Assembly (NCBI GenBank): GCA_016711505.1
Contig: JADJSV010000007.1
Location: 62,001-126,000, forward strand
Source: Bacteroidota bacterium
GTDB taxonomy: Bacteria; Bacteroidota; Bacteroidia; AKYH767-A; 2013-40CM-41-45
Reading direction: 5' to 3'
Length of the DNA stretch: 64,000 nucleotides
The position numbers were made by a program, and so were the translations under genes. Below, one piece after another: positions 6,010-15,859 of the stretch. The notes below the pieces were generated by a model. That model made no database searches, was not told the DNA's origin, and worked only from the letters and a program-made list of their open reading frames with translations. The first letter of the stretch is position 1; the number at the start of each line of letters is the position of its first letter.

Positions 6010-9000
6010 ATGATTGAAAAAAGTGTATCAAAGTGGGGTTTAAAAAGAGTTTTCCGGATAACAGGAAAATTCTTGCTCATATTGCTATGCTTTATCATTT
6101 CAATTCTACTGATTTCAGTAATTGCTGTACAATTTAAATCGGTACGCCAATTTGCCTTGTCCAAATTATTGAACACTGTTACCTCCAGGACTAATTCGAT
6201 TATTACTGCCGAGGATCTGCACTTTTATTTTACAGGTAATGTAGATCTCGATGGCCTATTTGTCGGCGATGAAAAATCTGATACTATCATTTCCGCCGGG
6301 AATATCTCATTTCGAATTGGATTGATGGAGCTAATAGATGGGAATATTGATTTGCATAATGTCAAGCTTACAGATGCGAATGTGAAGCTGGTAAAAACTG
6401 ATTCAGTCTTCAACTTTTCATTTATTATTGAAAAGCTTTCTTCTAAAGATGAAGAAATAGATACTATTAAGACTGACAAATCTTCTGTATTTAAAATTGA
6501 TCAGGTCAGCCTTGAAAAATGCAGGTTCTCATTTAAGGACAATAGTTCCGGAGCTGATATTTCACTCGATCTTTCAGAATTGAAGTTAAAAATCGATTCA
6601 CTTGATCTTAAAAGTTTGAGATTTAAATTGTCTGAAATGTTAATTGCTGATGCTTCAGCTAACATTATTATGAACCCATCAAATTCTAAAGTCGATACAA
6701 GTAATTCCGGGGTTCTGCCAATTTTTCAAATTGGAAAAGTTGATCTGGAAAATTTTACATTTTCAATGTCAAATCACGTAGATAGTCAAAAGGTGTTCTT
6801 TAGCACGATCAGATCAGGTATTACTTCTTTGAATATAGATCTCAGTAAAAATAATTTTGAATTGCTATCGCTTAAAAGTGATCACTCCAGAATATTTCTC
6901 AGTAATGAAAAGAAACTAGCTAGGGTGCTTGAGGTCACCGATTCAAATAAAGCTGCACTGCATCTGAAAATGGGAAGCGCTATATTTATAGACAATGATG
7001 TTCAGATGTCAAATGCCGGATCTCAGAACACTTATAATAAGTTTGACGCCACAAACTTTAAAGTGGGACAGTTAAACGGAACACTTTCGGATTTTATTCT
7101 TTCTAACGATTCGATTGGAGTCAATATAAAAAAGCTTTCTGCATTCCTGGATAAAAAGGTTTCTCCAATTCTGTTCAGTGGAAAAGTTGTAAAGAGTGTG
7201 AATAATATTTCTGCGTCGGACATTGATTTGCATCATGGAAAAACTGAATTAAAAGGTGATGTTTCTGCTTCATTTTTCCGGAAAAACACAAATAGTAAAT
7301 TGAAATTGTTGGATTCAAAAATCGACCTAAGGTCTGTTGTGCTAAACCAGAATGATCTGGTTTATTTTGTTCCCGCGGAGTTGGAAAAGAAATATTTTTC
7401 TCAACCCTGGCCGGATATTGAAATGAATATTACGGCGAATGGAAATATGGAAAAACTGGCAGTAAACAATTTCCATTTGAAAGCGGGCACCAACACAACT
7501 TTGGAAAGTAAGTTTACATTGACAAATATTGAGAATCCTGAATCAATTGGATTTGATATACCAGTCTTTAAACTGGTTACTTCAAGAACCGATCTTGAGA
7601 TGATTCCTGTTCCCGGACTAATACCTGCTTCAATAAGAGTACCTGAAATGATATCCATCAATACTCAAGGAAAAGGTACTGTGAAAAATTTCAATCTTCA
7701 TACTGCTTTGGAAACATCTATTGGCAAAGTAGAATTTTCAACTGTGTTGAAAGATAAAAACGTCTACAAGGGTGAAATGGATGTAACAGAATTCAATGTA
7801 GGTAAATTGCTCAGGATGGAAGATCAGGTAGGACCGGTTTCAGTGAAACTTAATTTCGACGGATCAGGATTAACCCCTGCAGATATAAAGGCGAATATAA
7901 ATTTGTTAGCATCATCTTTTCTGTACAATAAATATACTTATCACGATTTATCTGTTGTTGGTAATATTTCCGGTAAATCGTTTCAGGGAATTATTCAGTT
8001 GAATGATTCTAATGCTGAACTTAAAATTGATGGCTTAGTTGATCTAAGTGCAGGAAATGAAAAAGTAAAAGCTACAGTGGATATTCTGGGTGTGAATCTT
8101 AAGAAGTTGAATTTTGCTAAAGATGACATTCGGTTCTCCTCTAATGCAACCATGGATTTTAATGGATTAAAGTACGATTCACTTTCCGGAAGTATGGCCA
8201 TTCATAATATTGTAATTGTAAAAAATGAAAATATTTATCGGTTGGATTCATTGTTAGTTGCATCTGTAAATGATAGTCTGGGAAACAGTACAAAAATGGA
8301 AAGTGCAATTCTGACTGCTGATTTCAAAGGCGCGTTTTCACCTTTCAAATTGGTTTCGGAAGTCAGAAATATGACAAATAGATATTTCCCTGTTTCAGAT
8401 ACAGTTGTTACCGGAAATAAAAATGATTTTAGTTTCAATATTTACCTCAGAAATCATCCTGTTTTGAAAGATGTATTTCTGCCTGAACTGGAAGAATTCT
8501 CAACCATCGAGATGACAGGAAATTTTAATAAGAAGGAAGATGTTTTCAATGCTTCCTTGAAATTACCTTATCTTAAATATGGTGGAATGAAACTTGAAAA
8601 TTTTGCTCTGGATGTCAAATCAGATTCTGCTGCATTTACCGGTAGTATGGGTTTCAAAGAGGTTTCTAACATGCAATTTAAACTTGATAGTTTGAATTTA
8701 AATGTTTTGCTCAAAGACAGCACAATGAAACTTTCAATTTTAAATTTGAAAGGCGAAGAGAAAAAATTGTCTTTTTCTGCAGATGTAATTGCTAAATCTA
8801 TGGAAGATTATTTATTGTTATTGCCCTCTACCTTTATTCTTAACTCTGAAGAATGGCAAGCTCTGGGGTCTGACAGTATTCATCTTAGAAAAGATTTACC
8901 TGTTACAATCAACATGGATATCGCTAAACAAAATGAACATATTCAGATCGAAAGAGACGTTGATGGAAATGGAAAAATTGTATTCAAAGCATTTCAAATT

Positions 9001-10953
9001 GAAAATTTATTTCAGTTAGTGAGCCGTGATTCTACTCTTCCTTCAGGAGTGTTGGATGGTAACATCATTCTTGCTGACAAATCACTTTCCGGAGTTATGA
9101 ACCTTAACGATATAAAAGTTAAGGAATATCCTATTGGGAATATATATGTAAAGGCAAATCAGCTTCCTGATGGATTTTCATTTAAGTCAACATTAGGCGG
9201 AAACGACAATGATATTGAAATATCAGGTGATGTGAGATCTTCCGGTGAAAATTCTTTACTCAACATTATTGCAGATCTGAAAAGTATTTCAATGAAAAGC
9301 GTAGAAGCGATGTCTATGGGCAGTTTGTCTTCTTCTGCCGGAAATATCACCGGAAAGATTGTATTAACGGGCACAACTGCTGCTCCGGAAGTGGAAGGGA
9401 AATTGACATTTAATGATGTTGAAACAGTTCCTACTACTATAAATTCCAGATTCAGTGTGCCAAAAAGTTCACTTGAAATCGAAAACAAAAAATTAAAGTT
9501 CGACAAATTTGCAATGCGAGATAGTGAAGGGAAAGATCTTATCGTAGATGGTTTCATTGACATGCAAAATATGACAAATCCTGAATTGTCAATAAGCATT
9601 TCTTCAGATGAGTTTGAATTGTTCAATTCTCCTAAGGCTCAGAAGAAAATGTTTTATGGTAGATTAATAGCGGATAGCAAAATTGATATTTCGGGAAAAT
9701 TGAATCAACCATATATCAAAGCAAGATTAGGAGTAAAAAAAGGAACAGATTTTACGTTTGCTATTCCGAAATCCTCTGATCAGTCTGACAGAGGTGGCAG
9801 CGAAGTAGTATTCAAGTTGGATCGGTTGAATTCAATTTTAACATCAGGAAATACTGCAGAGATCGACAAGAGTGAATTCAAAAATGTAACTGTTGAATCA
9901 CTTCTTGAAATTGACAAAGGTGCCGTCTTAAGAATATTACCGGATCCGGATTCAGGTGATTCACTCATTGTTCAAGGTGCGGCTGCTTTGAATTTTGGAA
10001 TGGACAAGACAGGTAGAATGTCTCTGACCGGAAGTTACGAGCTGGAGGATGGTAGTTATGTCGTATCTCTTGAGAATCTTGTTAAGAAGAGATTTGTTAT
10101 TCAGCAAGGAAGCCGGATTGACTGGAATGGTGACCCATTGAATGCCGAGGTTGATCTGAAGGCAATGTATGAGGTTCGGACCTCGCCTGCTGATCTACTG
10201 GCAAATGAGTTTTCGGCAAATTCAACTTCAAATAATGAATTCAAGGAACGGTTGCCATTTCAAGTCTTTCTTTTTCTGAAAGGCGACTTAAAAGCTCCGG
10301 TAATAACTTTTGAAATTCAATTGCCGGCAGGTAGTCGAGGGGCCTTAGGCGGAATGGTAAATGAAAAATTAATTCTGTTGAATAATGATCCGTCTGAACT
10401 GAACAAGCAGGTCTTTGCTCTATTAGTGTTGAATCGTTTTATCCAGGAAGATCCTTTGGCAAGTTCAGCCGAAGGTAGTGCTGCTGAAAATGCTGCAAGA
10501 TCAAGTGTTAGCAGATTTCTGTCTAATCAATTGAATAAACTCAGTTCTCAATATATAAATGGTGTGGAATTAAATTTTGATCTGCAATCATACAATGATT
10601 ATGCTTCTAATTCCGGTGAAGGAAGAACGGAATTAGCTGTCGGCATCAAGAAAAATATTAATGACAGGATTTCTGTACAAGTTGGTGGTTCTGTTGACGT
10701 AGAAGGGACCAGAGCAAAGGAAAATTCCCTTGCAGACTGGACCGGTGATTTTACAGTTGAATATAAATTGACAGAAGATGGAGAATACAGATTAAAAGGA
10801 TTTCGTCGAAATCAATATGAAGGCCTGGTTGAAGGTCAGCTTGTAGAGACCGGTGTCGGTTTATTGTTTGTAAAAGACTTTGATCTTTGGAAAGATCTGT
10901 TTAAAAAAAATCCAGTAAAAGAAAAGAATTATGAATCGCCGGAAAGCAAATAA
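6010..10953 (+). CDS. tamB: Translocation and assembly module protein TamB (DUF490)
   Basis: This 1647-residue protein has one N-terminal membrane helix (about residues 21-43). An AsmA-like start follows (TAEDLHFYFTGNVDLDGLFV), then a very long, beta-repetitive periplasmic body. The C-terminal DUF490 region (about residues 1380-1560) contains LPFQVFLFLKGDLKAPVITF and KQVFALLVLNRF. TamB bridges inner and outer membranes and works with an Omp85 partner in outer-membrane protein assembly or lipid transfer. The partner is the next gene, whose ATG lies 23 nt inside this one. Length is typical for Bacteroidota TamB. Confidence 0.93.
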   Translation: MIEKSVSKWGLKRVFRITGKFLLILLCFIISILLISVIAVQFKSVRQFALSKLLNTVTSRTNSIITAEDLHFYFTGNVDLDGLFVGDEKSDTIISAGNISFRIGLMELIDGNIDLHNVKLTDANVKLVKTDSVFNFSFIIEKLSSKDEEIDTIKTDKSSVFKIDQVSLEKCRFSFKDNSSGADISLDLSELKLKIDSLDLKSLRFKLSEMLIADASANIIMNPSNSKVDTSNSGVLPIFQIGKVDLENFTFSMSNHVDSQKVFFSTIRSGITSLNIDLSKNNFELLSLKSDHSRIFLSNEKKLARVLEVTDSNKAALHLKMGSAIFIDNDVQMSNAGSQNTYNKFDATNFKVGQLNGTLSDFILSNDSIGVNIKKLSAFLDKKVSPILFSGKVVKSVNNISASDIDLHHGKTELKGDVSASFFRKNTNSKLKLLDSKIDLRSVVLNQNDLVYFVPAELEKKYFSQPWPDIEMNITANGNMEKLAVNNFHLKAGTNTTLESKFTLTNIENPESIGFDIPVFKLVTSRTDLEMIPVPGLIPASIRVPEMISINTQGKGTVKNFNLHTALETSIGKVEFSTVLKDKNVYKGEMDVTEFNVGKLLRMEDQVGPVSVKLNFDGSGLTPADIKANINLLASSFLYNKYTYHDLSVVGNISGKSFQGIIQLNDSNAELKIDGLVDLSAGNEKVKATVDILGVNLKKLNFAKDDIRFSSNATMDFNGLKYDSLSGSMAIHNIVIVKNENIYRLDSLLVASVNDSLGNSTKMESAILTADFKGAFSPFKLVSEVRNMTNRYFPVSDTVVTGNKNDFSFNIYLRNHPVLKDVFLPELEEFSTIEMTGNFNKKEDVFNASLKLPYLKYGGMKLENFALDVKSDSAAFTGSMGFKEVSNMQFKLDSLNLNVLLKDSTMKLSILNLKGEEKKLSFSADVIAKSMEDYLLLLPSTFILNSEEWQALGSDSIHLRKDLPVTINMDIAKQNEHIQIERDVDGNGKIVFKAFQIENLFQLVSRDSTLPSGVLDGNIILADKSLSGVMNLNDIKVKEYPIGNIYVKANQLPDGFSFKSTLGGNDNDIEISGDVRSSGENSLLNIIADLKSISMKSVEAMSMGSLSSSAGNITGKIVLTGTTAAPEVEGKLTFNDVETVPTTINSRFSVPKSSLEIENKKLKFDKFAMRDSEGKDLIVDGFIDMQNMTNPELSISISSDEFELFNSPKAQKKMFYGRLIADSKIDISGKLNQPYIKARLGVKKGTDFTFAIPKSSDQSDRGGSEVVFKLDRLNSILTSGNTAEIDKSEFKNVTVESLLEIDKGAVLRILPDPDSGDSLIVQGAAALNFGMDKTGRMSLTGSYELEDGSYVVSLENLVKKRFVIQQGSRIDWNGDPLNAEVDLKAMYEVRTSPADLLANEFSANSTSNNEFKERLPFQVFLFLKGDLKAPVITFEIQLPAGSRGALGGMVNEKLILLNNDPSELNKQVFALLVLNRFIQEDPLASSAEGSAAENAARSSVSRFLSNQLNKLSSQYINGVELNFDLQSYNDYASNSGEGRTELAVGIKKNINDRISVQVGGSVDVEGTRAKENSLADWTGDFTVEYKLTEDGEYRLKGFRRNQYEGLVEGQLVETGVGLLFVKDFDLWKDLFKKNPVKEKNYESPESK

Positions 10954-13225
10954 GTTTTTAATATTTCTTGTTTCGGTTAATTTATTTTTAATCGGTTGCA
11001 GTGGTACAAGGAATTTGCCGGAAGGACAGGTGTTGTATACCGGAGCGGAAGTAATAATTATATCGCCCAATAAGATTGAAAAGCAAGCCAGGTTAGAATC
11101 TGAAGTGATAAAAAATATCAGACCGGAACATAATAAAAAGTTTTTAGGCAACAGGCCCAGGGTATGGATCTACAATGGCATTACCGACACCGTTGGAAAA
11201 AAGTTTAAGACCTGGCTGAAAACGAAAATAGGAGCGAAGCCTGTAACAATGGATGATGTGGATGTTGCTGCTAATGTTTCAAGAATGGGAGATCAGCTTT
11301 TTAATAATGGTTTCTTTGATAACACCGTTACCTCAAGAGTCATTGAATCCAAAAGAACAGCATCCGTTGAATATACATTGAATCTGAATTCTCCTTTCGT
11401 TGTGTCTGATGTAGCTGTTCGTGATAGTAATATTCTTCCTGTTACAGCACTGAAGGAAATTGTTGCCGGCTCTAAACTAACCGGGCAACCATACATGCTC
11501 GTAAATATTCGAACTGAACTTCGGAGAATTGAAGATGAAATGCGAAACCGTGGATATTATTATTTTGTGAAGGAGAATGTATACTTCACTGCCGATACAA
11601 ATAGAACTGAACGTACTGTTAAACTTGAATTGTTGCTGAAGGATGGTTTGACGGACGAATTAAAAACTTTTAAAATAGGAGACATAAAGGTCAATACAGA
11701 TTATGAATTAGGAAAGACCGATTCTGTTGTATCTTATCCTGATAGTACAAGACGAGCAAGGTTTACAGCAAATAGCTCAGTAAGACCGAGAGTTATTTCA
11801 AGATCAATCTTTCTGAAAAAAGGTGAAACCTATTCGCGGCAGAATCATGATATGACAATTAGCAGATTGATGGGAATGGGGACATATCAATTTGTAAAAA
11901 TCAGATATATTCCCGTTGACTCCGGTGACACTTCTTACTTAAATGTAATAATTGAGTTAACGCCCGGGAGAAGAAAATCAATTCAGAGTGAGTTAGACGC
12001 TATTTCTAAATCGAATGATTTTGTAGGCCCTGCTCTGAGTTTTTCGTTTTTAAACAGAAATGCTTTCAATGGAGCAGAAGCATTGAAGATCAGTTTGAAG
12101 AGTTCGTTAGAAACACAGTTCAAAGGAAATGGTGAAAATGTATTTGGCTATGAATTCAATCCACAGATCGAGCTGAAATTTCCAAGACTCATAACGGGAA
12201 TTAAGATTCCAATAGTCAGAGGATATTACATTCCTAAAACTGTTATTTCCTTCAACTATAATTTCCTGAAGAGAGTAGGCTTTTATAATTTGAATTCGTT
12301 TCAGTTTACTTATGGTTATCAATGGAGAATGAATCTGCGGATCTCGCATGAATTGAATCCTGTTTCTGTAAATTATTTTTCTGTTGCCAAGCGAACGGAT
12401 GAATTCAATTTGCTTATAAATGACAATTTGTTTTTGAAGCGGACATTTGAGAATCAATTTATACCCGCATTGTTTTATTCATTTACTTTTAATGAGCATG
12501 TTATTCCGGCACAAAAAAATCAATTTTATCTCAGATTTACATCAGAGTTTGCCGGAAATTTGTTTTCATTGATTAATAAATCTCTTTTGGGGAAAGAGCG
12601 TGTGAATGGTGAACCGTTTACTGCAGCCGGCGTGCCTTATTCTCAATTTACAAGATTTACCGTGGACATGAATAATTACTTTAATCTTTCCAGTAAGGAT
12701 CAGGTCATTTTACGTCTCTATTCAGGTTTTGGTATTCCTTATGGAAATTCTTCCTCGCTACCGTATGTCCGGCAATTTTTTAGTGGCGGACCTTCAAGCA
12801 TCAGAGCATTTAGAATTAATGCACTTGGCCCAGGTGCCACTCCGCCTGATACTATCAAATATTCAATCTTAAGAAGTGGAGGTGACTTTAAACTTGAGAC
12901 AAACTTTGAATATCGTTTCCCAATTTACAAGATCGTTAAGGGCGCTGTTTTTGTTGATGCGGGAAATATTTGGGTCTTTCATGATCCGGCAACAAGAGAA
13001 GTATTTAAATTGAAAAAAGTCCTTTCTGAATTCGCAGTAGGAACCGGTTTTGGAATTCGCTTCGACGCTTCATTCTTTATTCTTCGTTTTGACCTGGCAA
13101 TACCGCTGCGTAAGCCATGGTTGGTTGAAGGTGACCGCTGGACTGTAAATAGTATTAAACTGGGTTCAGGGCCGTGGAGAGGCGATAATTTACTGTTTAA
13201 CATAGCTATTGGGTATCCATTTTAA
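10931..13225 (+). CDS. tamL: Omp85-family outer-membrane lipoprotein, TamL/TamA-like
   Basis: The 764-residue protein is a BamA/TamA homologue with a lipoprotein signal (LIGC lipobox, Cys23), the lipidated form known in Bacteroidota as TamL. POTRA-like repeats occupy about residues 30-340. The barrel that follows contains the conserved strand-6 motif region VRQFFSGGPSSIRAF and ends in a terminal Phe (IAIGYPF). It overlaps tamB by 23 nt, implying translational coupling and a joint outer-membrane assembly role. The choice of TamL over another Omp85 rests on the lipobox and the linkage. Confidence 0.88.
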   Translation: MNRRKANKFLIFLVSVNLFLIGCSGTRNLPEGQVLYTGAEVIIISPNKIEKQARLESEVIKNIRPEHNKKFLGNRPRVWIYNGITDTVGKKFKTWLKTKIGAKPVTMDDVDVAANVSRMGDQLFNNGFFDNTVTSRVIESKRTASVEYTLNLNSPFVVSDVAVRDSNILPVTALKEIVAGSKLTGQPYMLVNIRTELRRIEDEMRNRGYYYFVKENVYFTADTNRTERTVKLELLLKDGLTDELKTFKIGDIKVNTDYELGKTDSVVSYPDSTRRARFTANSSVRPRVISRSIFLKKGETYSRQNHDMTISRLMGMGTYQFVKIRYIPVDSGDTSYLNVIIELTPGRRKSIQSELDAISKSNDFVGPALSFSFLNRNAFNGAEALKISLKSSLETQFKGNGENVFGYEFNPQIELKFPRLITGIKIPIVRGYYIPKTVISFNYNFLKRVGFYNLNSFQFTYGYQWRMNLRISHELNPVSVNYFSVAKRTDEFNLLINDNLFLKRTFENQFIPALFYSFTFNEHVIPAQKNQFYLRFTSEFAGNLFSLINKSLLGKERVNGEPFTAAGVPYSQFTRFTVDMNNYFNLSSKDQVILRLYSGFGIPYGNSSSLPYVRQFFSGGPSSIRAFRINALGPGATPPDTIKYSILRSGGDFKLETNFEYRFPIYKIVKGAVFVDAGNIWVFHDPATREVFKLKKVLSEFAVGTGFGIRFDASFFILRFDLAIPLRKPWLVEGDRWTVNSIKLGSGPWRGDNLLFNIAIGYPF

Positions 13226-13227
13226 TT

Positions 13228-13242
13228 TGGCATAGTTTTTTT
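13228..13242 (+). promoter_or_regulatory. Putative sigma-54-type promoter (TGGCAT-N5-TTTT)
   Basis: TGGCAT at 13228-13233 and TTTT at 13239-13242, immediately after the tamL stop. Predicted +1 is about 11 nt before the DUF4142 ATG, so that gene is likely separated from tam control. Confidence 0.55.
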
Positions 13243-13264
13243 AAATTATTCTGAAAAACACACT

Positions 13265-13837
13265 ATGAAAAACCTGAGTATAATAGTTTTATTATCTGTA
13301 ATGTTCTTTTCTTGCTCTGATACCGGCAAAAATAATGAGCAAGCCGAAAGTGATAAGCAAGAAGCAGAAAATAGAAATGATGCAAAATTCTCAAAAGATG
13401 CTGAGGATGATGCTCAATTTGTTGTTGATGCAGCAAATATGAATTTAATTGAGATGTCACTTGGCTCAATAGCATCCAGATCAGGTACTATTAAAGAAGT
13501 AAAAGAACTAGGAAATGTAATGAATACAACTCATCGCAATTCCTATGACGAACTAGCAGAGTATGCAAGAAAAAACACCATTTCAATTCCTTCTACAATT
13601 GGAGAGCCTGCGTCTAAAGATTCAGCAGATTTCGCTATGTCGAAAGGTAATGATTTTAATGAAAAATATGTAAACAAAATGGTTTCTACTCATAAAGATG
13701 CTATCGATCTCTATGAAAAAGGAGCAAATAATTGTAAAGATCCTGAACTTGTTGCATGGATAAATTCACAATTGCCTGAACTCAGGAAGCATCTTGATGT
13801 TGCAATGGATACCCAAAATAAGATTGCAAAAAAATAA
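13265..13837 (+). CDS. DUF4142 ferritin-like lipoprotein
   Basis: The 190-residue product has a lipobox at Cys17 (MFFSC), a charged linker, and the DUF4142 domain: DDAQFVVDAANMNLIEMSLG, then GTIKEVKELGNVMNTTHRNSYDEL, then FNEKYVNKMVSTHKDAIDLYEKG. The fold is a four-helix bundle of the ferritin-like type, on the periplasmic side. Its biochemical role is unknown; family members are often stress-linked. It has its own sigma-54-like promoter and a terminator, so it is monocistronic. Confidence 0.88.
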   Translation: MKNLSIIVLLSVMFFSCSDTGKNNEQAESDKQEAENRNDAKFSKDAEDDAQFVVDAANMNLIEMSLGSIASRSGTIKEVKELGNVMNTTHRNSYDELAEYARKNTISIPSTIGEPASKDSADFAMSKGNDFNEKYVNKMVSTHKDAIDLYEKGANNCKDPELVAWINSQLPELRKHLDVAMDTQNKIAKK

Positions 13838-13860
13838 AGGTTATATACAATTTTGATTAA

Positions 13861-13884
13861 ATCCGGGCCGTAACCCGGATTTTT
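13861..13884 (+). terminator. Intrinsic terminator
   Basis: A perfect 7-bp ATCCGGG / CCCGGAT stem with a 6-nt loop followed by TTTT. Confidence 0.75.
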
Positions 13885-13930
13885 GCGTTAATAAATATTT
13901 AACATTAGTCCTTTTGAAATTTTAGTTAAC

Positions 13931-13945
13931 AGGCATGTTAATTTA
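13931..13945 (+). promoter_or_regulatory. Putative sigma-54-type promoter (AGGCAT-N5-TTTA)
   Basis: AGGCAT, GTTAA, TTTA. It is preceded by GTTAAC, exactly as at 14659-14664. Predicted +1 is about 27 nt before the DUF892 ATG. Confidence 0.5.
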
Positions 13946-13983
13946 TTTTCCAAGTGTAAACTTAATTTTAAACCTTATATATA

Positions 13984-14589
13984 ATGGAAACGAAAAAATC
14001 AAATGTAACAACTTCCAAAAAGTTGTCTGGAGCTTCTAGTGTAAATATGAAAGCAAATCACTTTCATAAATTATTTCTTGATGAATTGAAAGATATTTAT
14101 TGGGCAGAAAAACACTTAACTAAGAATCTGCCGAAGCTTGCTAAAGGTGTTACGACAGAAGACTTAGAAGAAGCATTCAATAATCACCTGGAAGAAACTA
14201 ACGAGCAAGTAGTAAAGCTTGAACGGATTTTCGAAATACTTGGTGAAAAAGCAGTCGCAAAAAAATGTGATGCAATGGAAGGATTGGTTGAAGAAGCAAT
14301 GGGTATTTTAGAAGACACTGAAAAAAATACCTGGACACGCGATGCCGCACTTATTTCAGCCGCTCAGAAAATTGAACACTATGAAATAGCATCTTATGGA
14401 ATACTTGCAGAATTTGCACGTACAATGGGTCATACCGAGGTTGTTTCAATTCTTGAAGAAATTCTTGAAGAAGAAAAAAATGCAAATGATACTTTAAATG
14501 GACTTGCAATTGAAGGTATCAATGAAGAAGCATTTAATGAGTGGAATGAAGAAGGTGCGGAAGAAGAAGAGGAAACAGAAGAAAAATAA
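13984..14589 (+). CDS. Ferritin-like DUF892 protein (YciF/YciE type)
   Basis: The 201-residue cytoplasmic protein has a disordered basic start, the DUF892 domain (residues 25-175: FHKLFLDELKDIYWAEKHL, HLEETNEQVVKLERIFEILG, AAQKIEHYEIASYGIL, EEILEEEKNANDTL) and a poly-Glu tail. Conserved Glu/His positions in the helices match the di-iron-type YciF bundle. In enterobacteria yciF belongs to the general stress response; a stress role here is inferred. It is the middle of three consecutive units with the same promoter type. Confidence 0.9.
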   Translation: METKKSNVTTSKKLSGASSVNMKANHFHKLFLDELKDIYWAEKHLTKNLPKLAKGVTTEDLEEAFNNHLEETNEQVVKLERIFEILGEKAVAKKCDAMEGLVEEAMGILEDTEKNTWTRDAALISAAQKIEHYEIASYGILAEFARTMGHTEVVSILEEILEEEKNANDTLNGLAIEGINEEAFNEWNEEGAEEEEETEEK

Positions 14590-14664
14590 TTTTAATTGTT
14601 AAAAAATGTGTGAAAGTGTTTTTAAATGTTAAAGTCAAAAAAATATTGAATCACATTTGTTAAC

Positions 14665-14679
14665 AGGCATAAAAATTTC
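14665..14679 (+). promoter_or_regulatory. Putative sigma-54-type promoter (AGGCAT-N5-TTTC)
   Basis: AGGCAT, AAAAA, TTTC, preceded by GTTAAC like the site at 13931. Predicted +1 is near 14691, leaving a leader of about 92 nt before the ATG at 14783. Confidence 0.45.
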
Positions 14680-14782
14680 TTAATAGATTATGGAAGTTCT
14701 GAATACCAAAGAATTTTCAGAAATGCGGAAGCTGAAAAGCATAGAATAGAGTAGGCGATAAAATCTTTTAAATTTAATTGTT

Positions 14783-15109
14783 ATGGCAGATCAAAAAAAT
14801 CAAAATCAAGGTTCTCAAAAAGGAAATACAGAGCAAGATCGTTCTCAGAACCAGGGTCAGAAAGCAGGTACTACACCAACTTCTACTTCTGAATCAAACA
14901 GAAAGCGTGAAGAAGAATCAAAAGGTGGAACTACCGGTTCTCGCAGAGACCAGAATGAAAATACTGAGCGTCGTTCTTCTACTTCTATGGAAGAAGAAAA
15001 TGATATCACTATGGAAAATGATCGTAACGAAGAATCAGAAAAAGGTTCAGGTAAAACAAGATCTGATTCTCCAAGTGGACGTTCAAAAGATTCAAACAAT
15101 ATTGTATAA
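14783..15109 (+). CDS. Intrinsically disordered hydrophilic protein
   Basis: This 108-residue protein is made almost wholly of Asn, Gln, Ser, Thr, Glu, Lys, Arg and Gly (MADQKNQNQGSQKGN at the start), with essentially no hydrophobic residues. It is predicted to be fully disordered, resembling bacterial stress or desiccation-type hydrophilins in composition only. Two other frames are open over the same stretch, but only this frame has a start behind the promoter and ends just before a terminator. No family is recognised. Confidence 0.65.
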   Translation: MADQKNQNQGSQKGNTEQDRSQNQGQKAGTTPTSTSESNRKREEESKGGTTGSRRDQNENTERRSSTSMEEENDITMENDRNEESEKGSGKTRSDSPSGRSKDSNNIV

Positions 15110-15160
15110 GGTTGTTGAATTCAGATTCATTTATTGTTAGTTTTAGTATTAGTTAACATA

Positions 15161-15197
15161 AAATTCCGGGTAGTTTATTTCTTACCCGGAATTTTTA
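15161..15197 (+). terminator. Intrinsic terminator (both strands)
   Basis: A 12-bp AAATTCCGGGTA / TACCCGGAATTT stem with a 10-nt loop and flanking T/A runs, between the convergent genes 14783 and 15236. Confidence 0.8.
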
Positions 15198-15235
15198 TTT
15201 GTTGCCATTAAAATTTCTGCGTAGTAATTTAATTT

Positions 15236-15646
15236 TTATGATGGCATCTCTCCTAGCTCACGTTTGAATGTAGTTTTTAAAATCGATACCAGTTCAGATA
15301 GTTTATGCGGTTTTGTAATGTAAGCGCTTGCACCATTCATTAATGCTTCTGAATGAAATCTTGGATCTGAAGATGTCGAATAGATTATTATTGGTGTCTG
15401 GCTAATGAATTCAATTTTTTTAATTTCAATCAGGCACTGAATGCCAGTCATCATTGGCATATTGAGGTCAAGGAAAATAATATCAGGTCGATAAATTTTA
15501 GCTTTTAAACTATTGATTGCATCGATTGCATTTGAATGAAAATAGCATTCTATGTTATTTCCTGTTTCTGTGACAGCGATTTGAAAAATTTCGCGATCAT
15601 CCTGATCATCATCTACTAAAAGACATTTTTTAATTTGTGTATTCAA
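15236..15646 (-). CDS. Single-domain response regulator (REC)
   Basis: The 136-residue receiver has an acidic pocket at D12-D14, phospho-acceptor D60 (FLDLNMP), T91 in the TxxD/S region and K112 (TKP). It has no output domain, so it acts by protein contact or as a phosphate sink. It lies downstream of the REC-kinase 15937..17195 on the same strand and closely resembles the receiver fused to the TonB receptor at 54399. A weak sigma-54-like site (15819-15833) and a palindrome lie in its 290-bp upstream gap. Confidence 0.88.
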   Translation of the reverse strand: MNTQIKKCLLVDDDQDDREIFQIAVTETGNNIECYFHSNAIDAINSLKAKIYRPDIIFLDLNMPMMTGIQCLIEIKKIEFISQTPIIIYSTSSDPRFHSEALMNGASAYITKPHKLSELVSILKTTFKRELGEMPS

Positions 15647-15818
15647 AATTGTTTGTTTAAGTTAGAGATTAGTGGACATATTTATCCACCCCGAGTTTAT
15701 TTTCTAAGTAACTTTATGATTATATTGATTGATTAGGAGACTAAAATACTCCCGGTAGATTTTGGTTGGTAGATGTAAAATGAAAGTATTTTCATGTCGA
15801 ATTGTTTAATATAAAGAA

Positions 15819-15833
15819 TAAAATTATCTGCCA
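15819..15833 (-). promoter_or_regulatory. Possible sigma-54-type promoter (TGGCAG-N5-TTTA)
   Basis: On the minus strand: TGGCAG, ATAAT, TTTA. One base is off consensus, and it lies 173 bp before the receiver gene's start, farther than most sites in the set. Confidence 0.35.
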
Positions 15834-15838
15834 TATAA

Positions 15839-15859
15839 TTAATCAAAAAATTTGATTAA
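15839..15859. promoter_or_regulatory. AT-rich inverted repeat, candidate operator
   Basis: A perfect 9-bp inverted repeat TTAATCAAA / TTTGATTAA with a 3-nt spacer, 5 bp beyond the promoter-like site at 15819-15833. No T-run follows on the minus strand, so it is not an obvious terminator. It could be a regulator-binding palindrome; the AT content makes chance possible. Confidence 0.3.

Noticed and set aside
9159..9626. 155-codon minus-strand ORF inside tamB
   Set aside because: Shadow of tamB; Ser/Phe/Ile-rich composition, no start context, and tamB is well supported.
10861..11151. 96-codon minus-strand ORF across the tamB-tamL junction
   Set aside because: Antisense shadow of two convincing genes.
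14690..14749. 19-codon ORF in the leader of the disordered protein gene
   Set aside because: Too short and without supporting features; it could be a leader peptide but nothing shows it.
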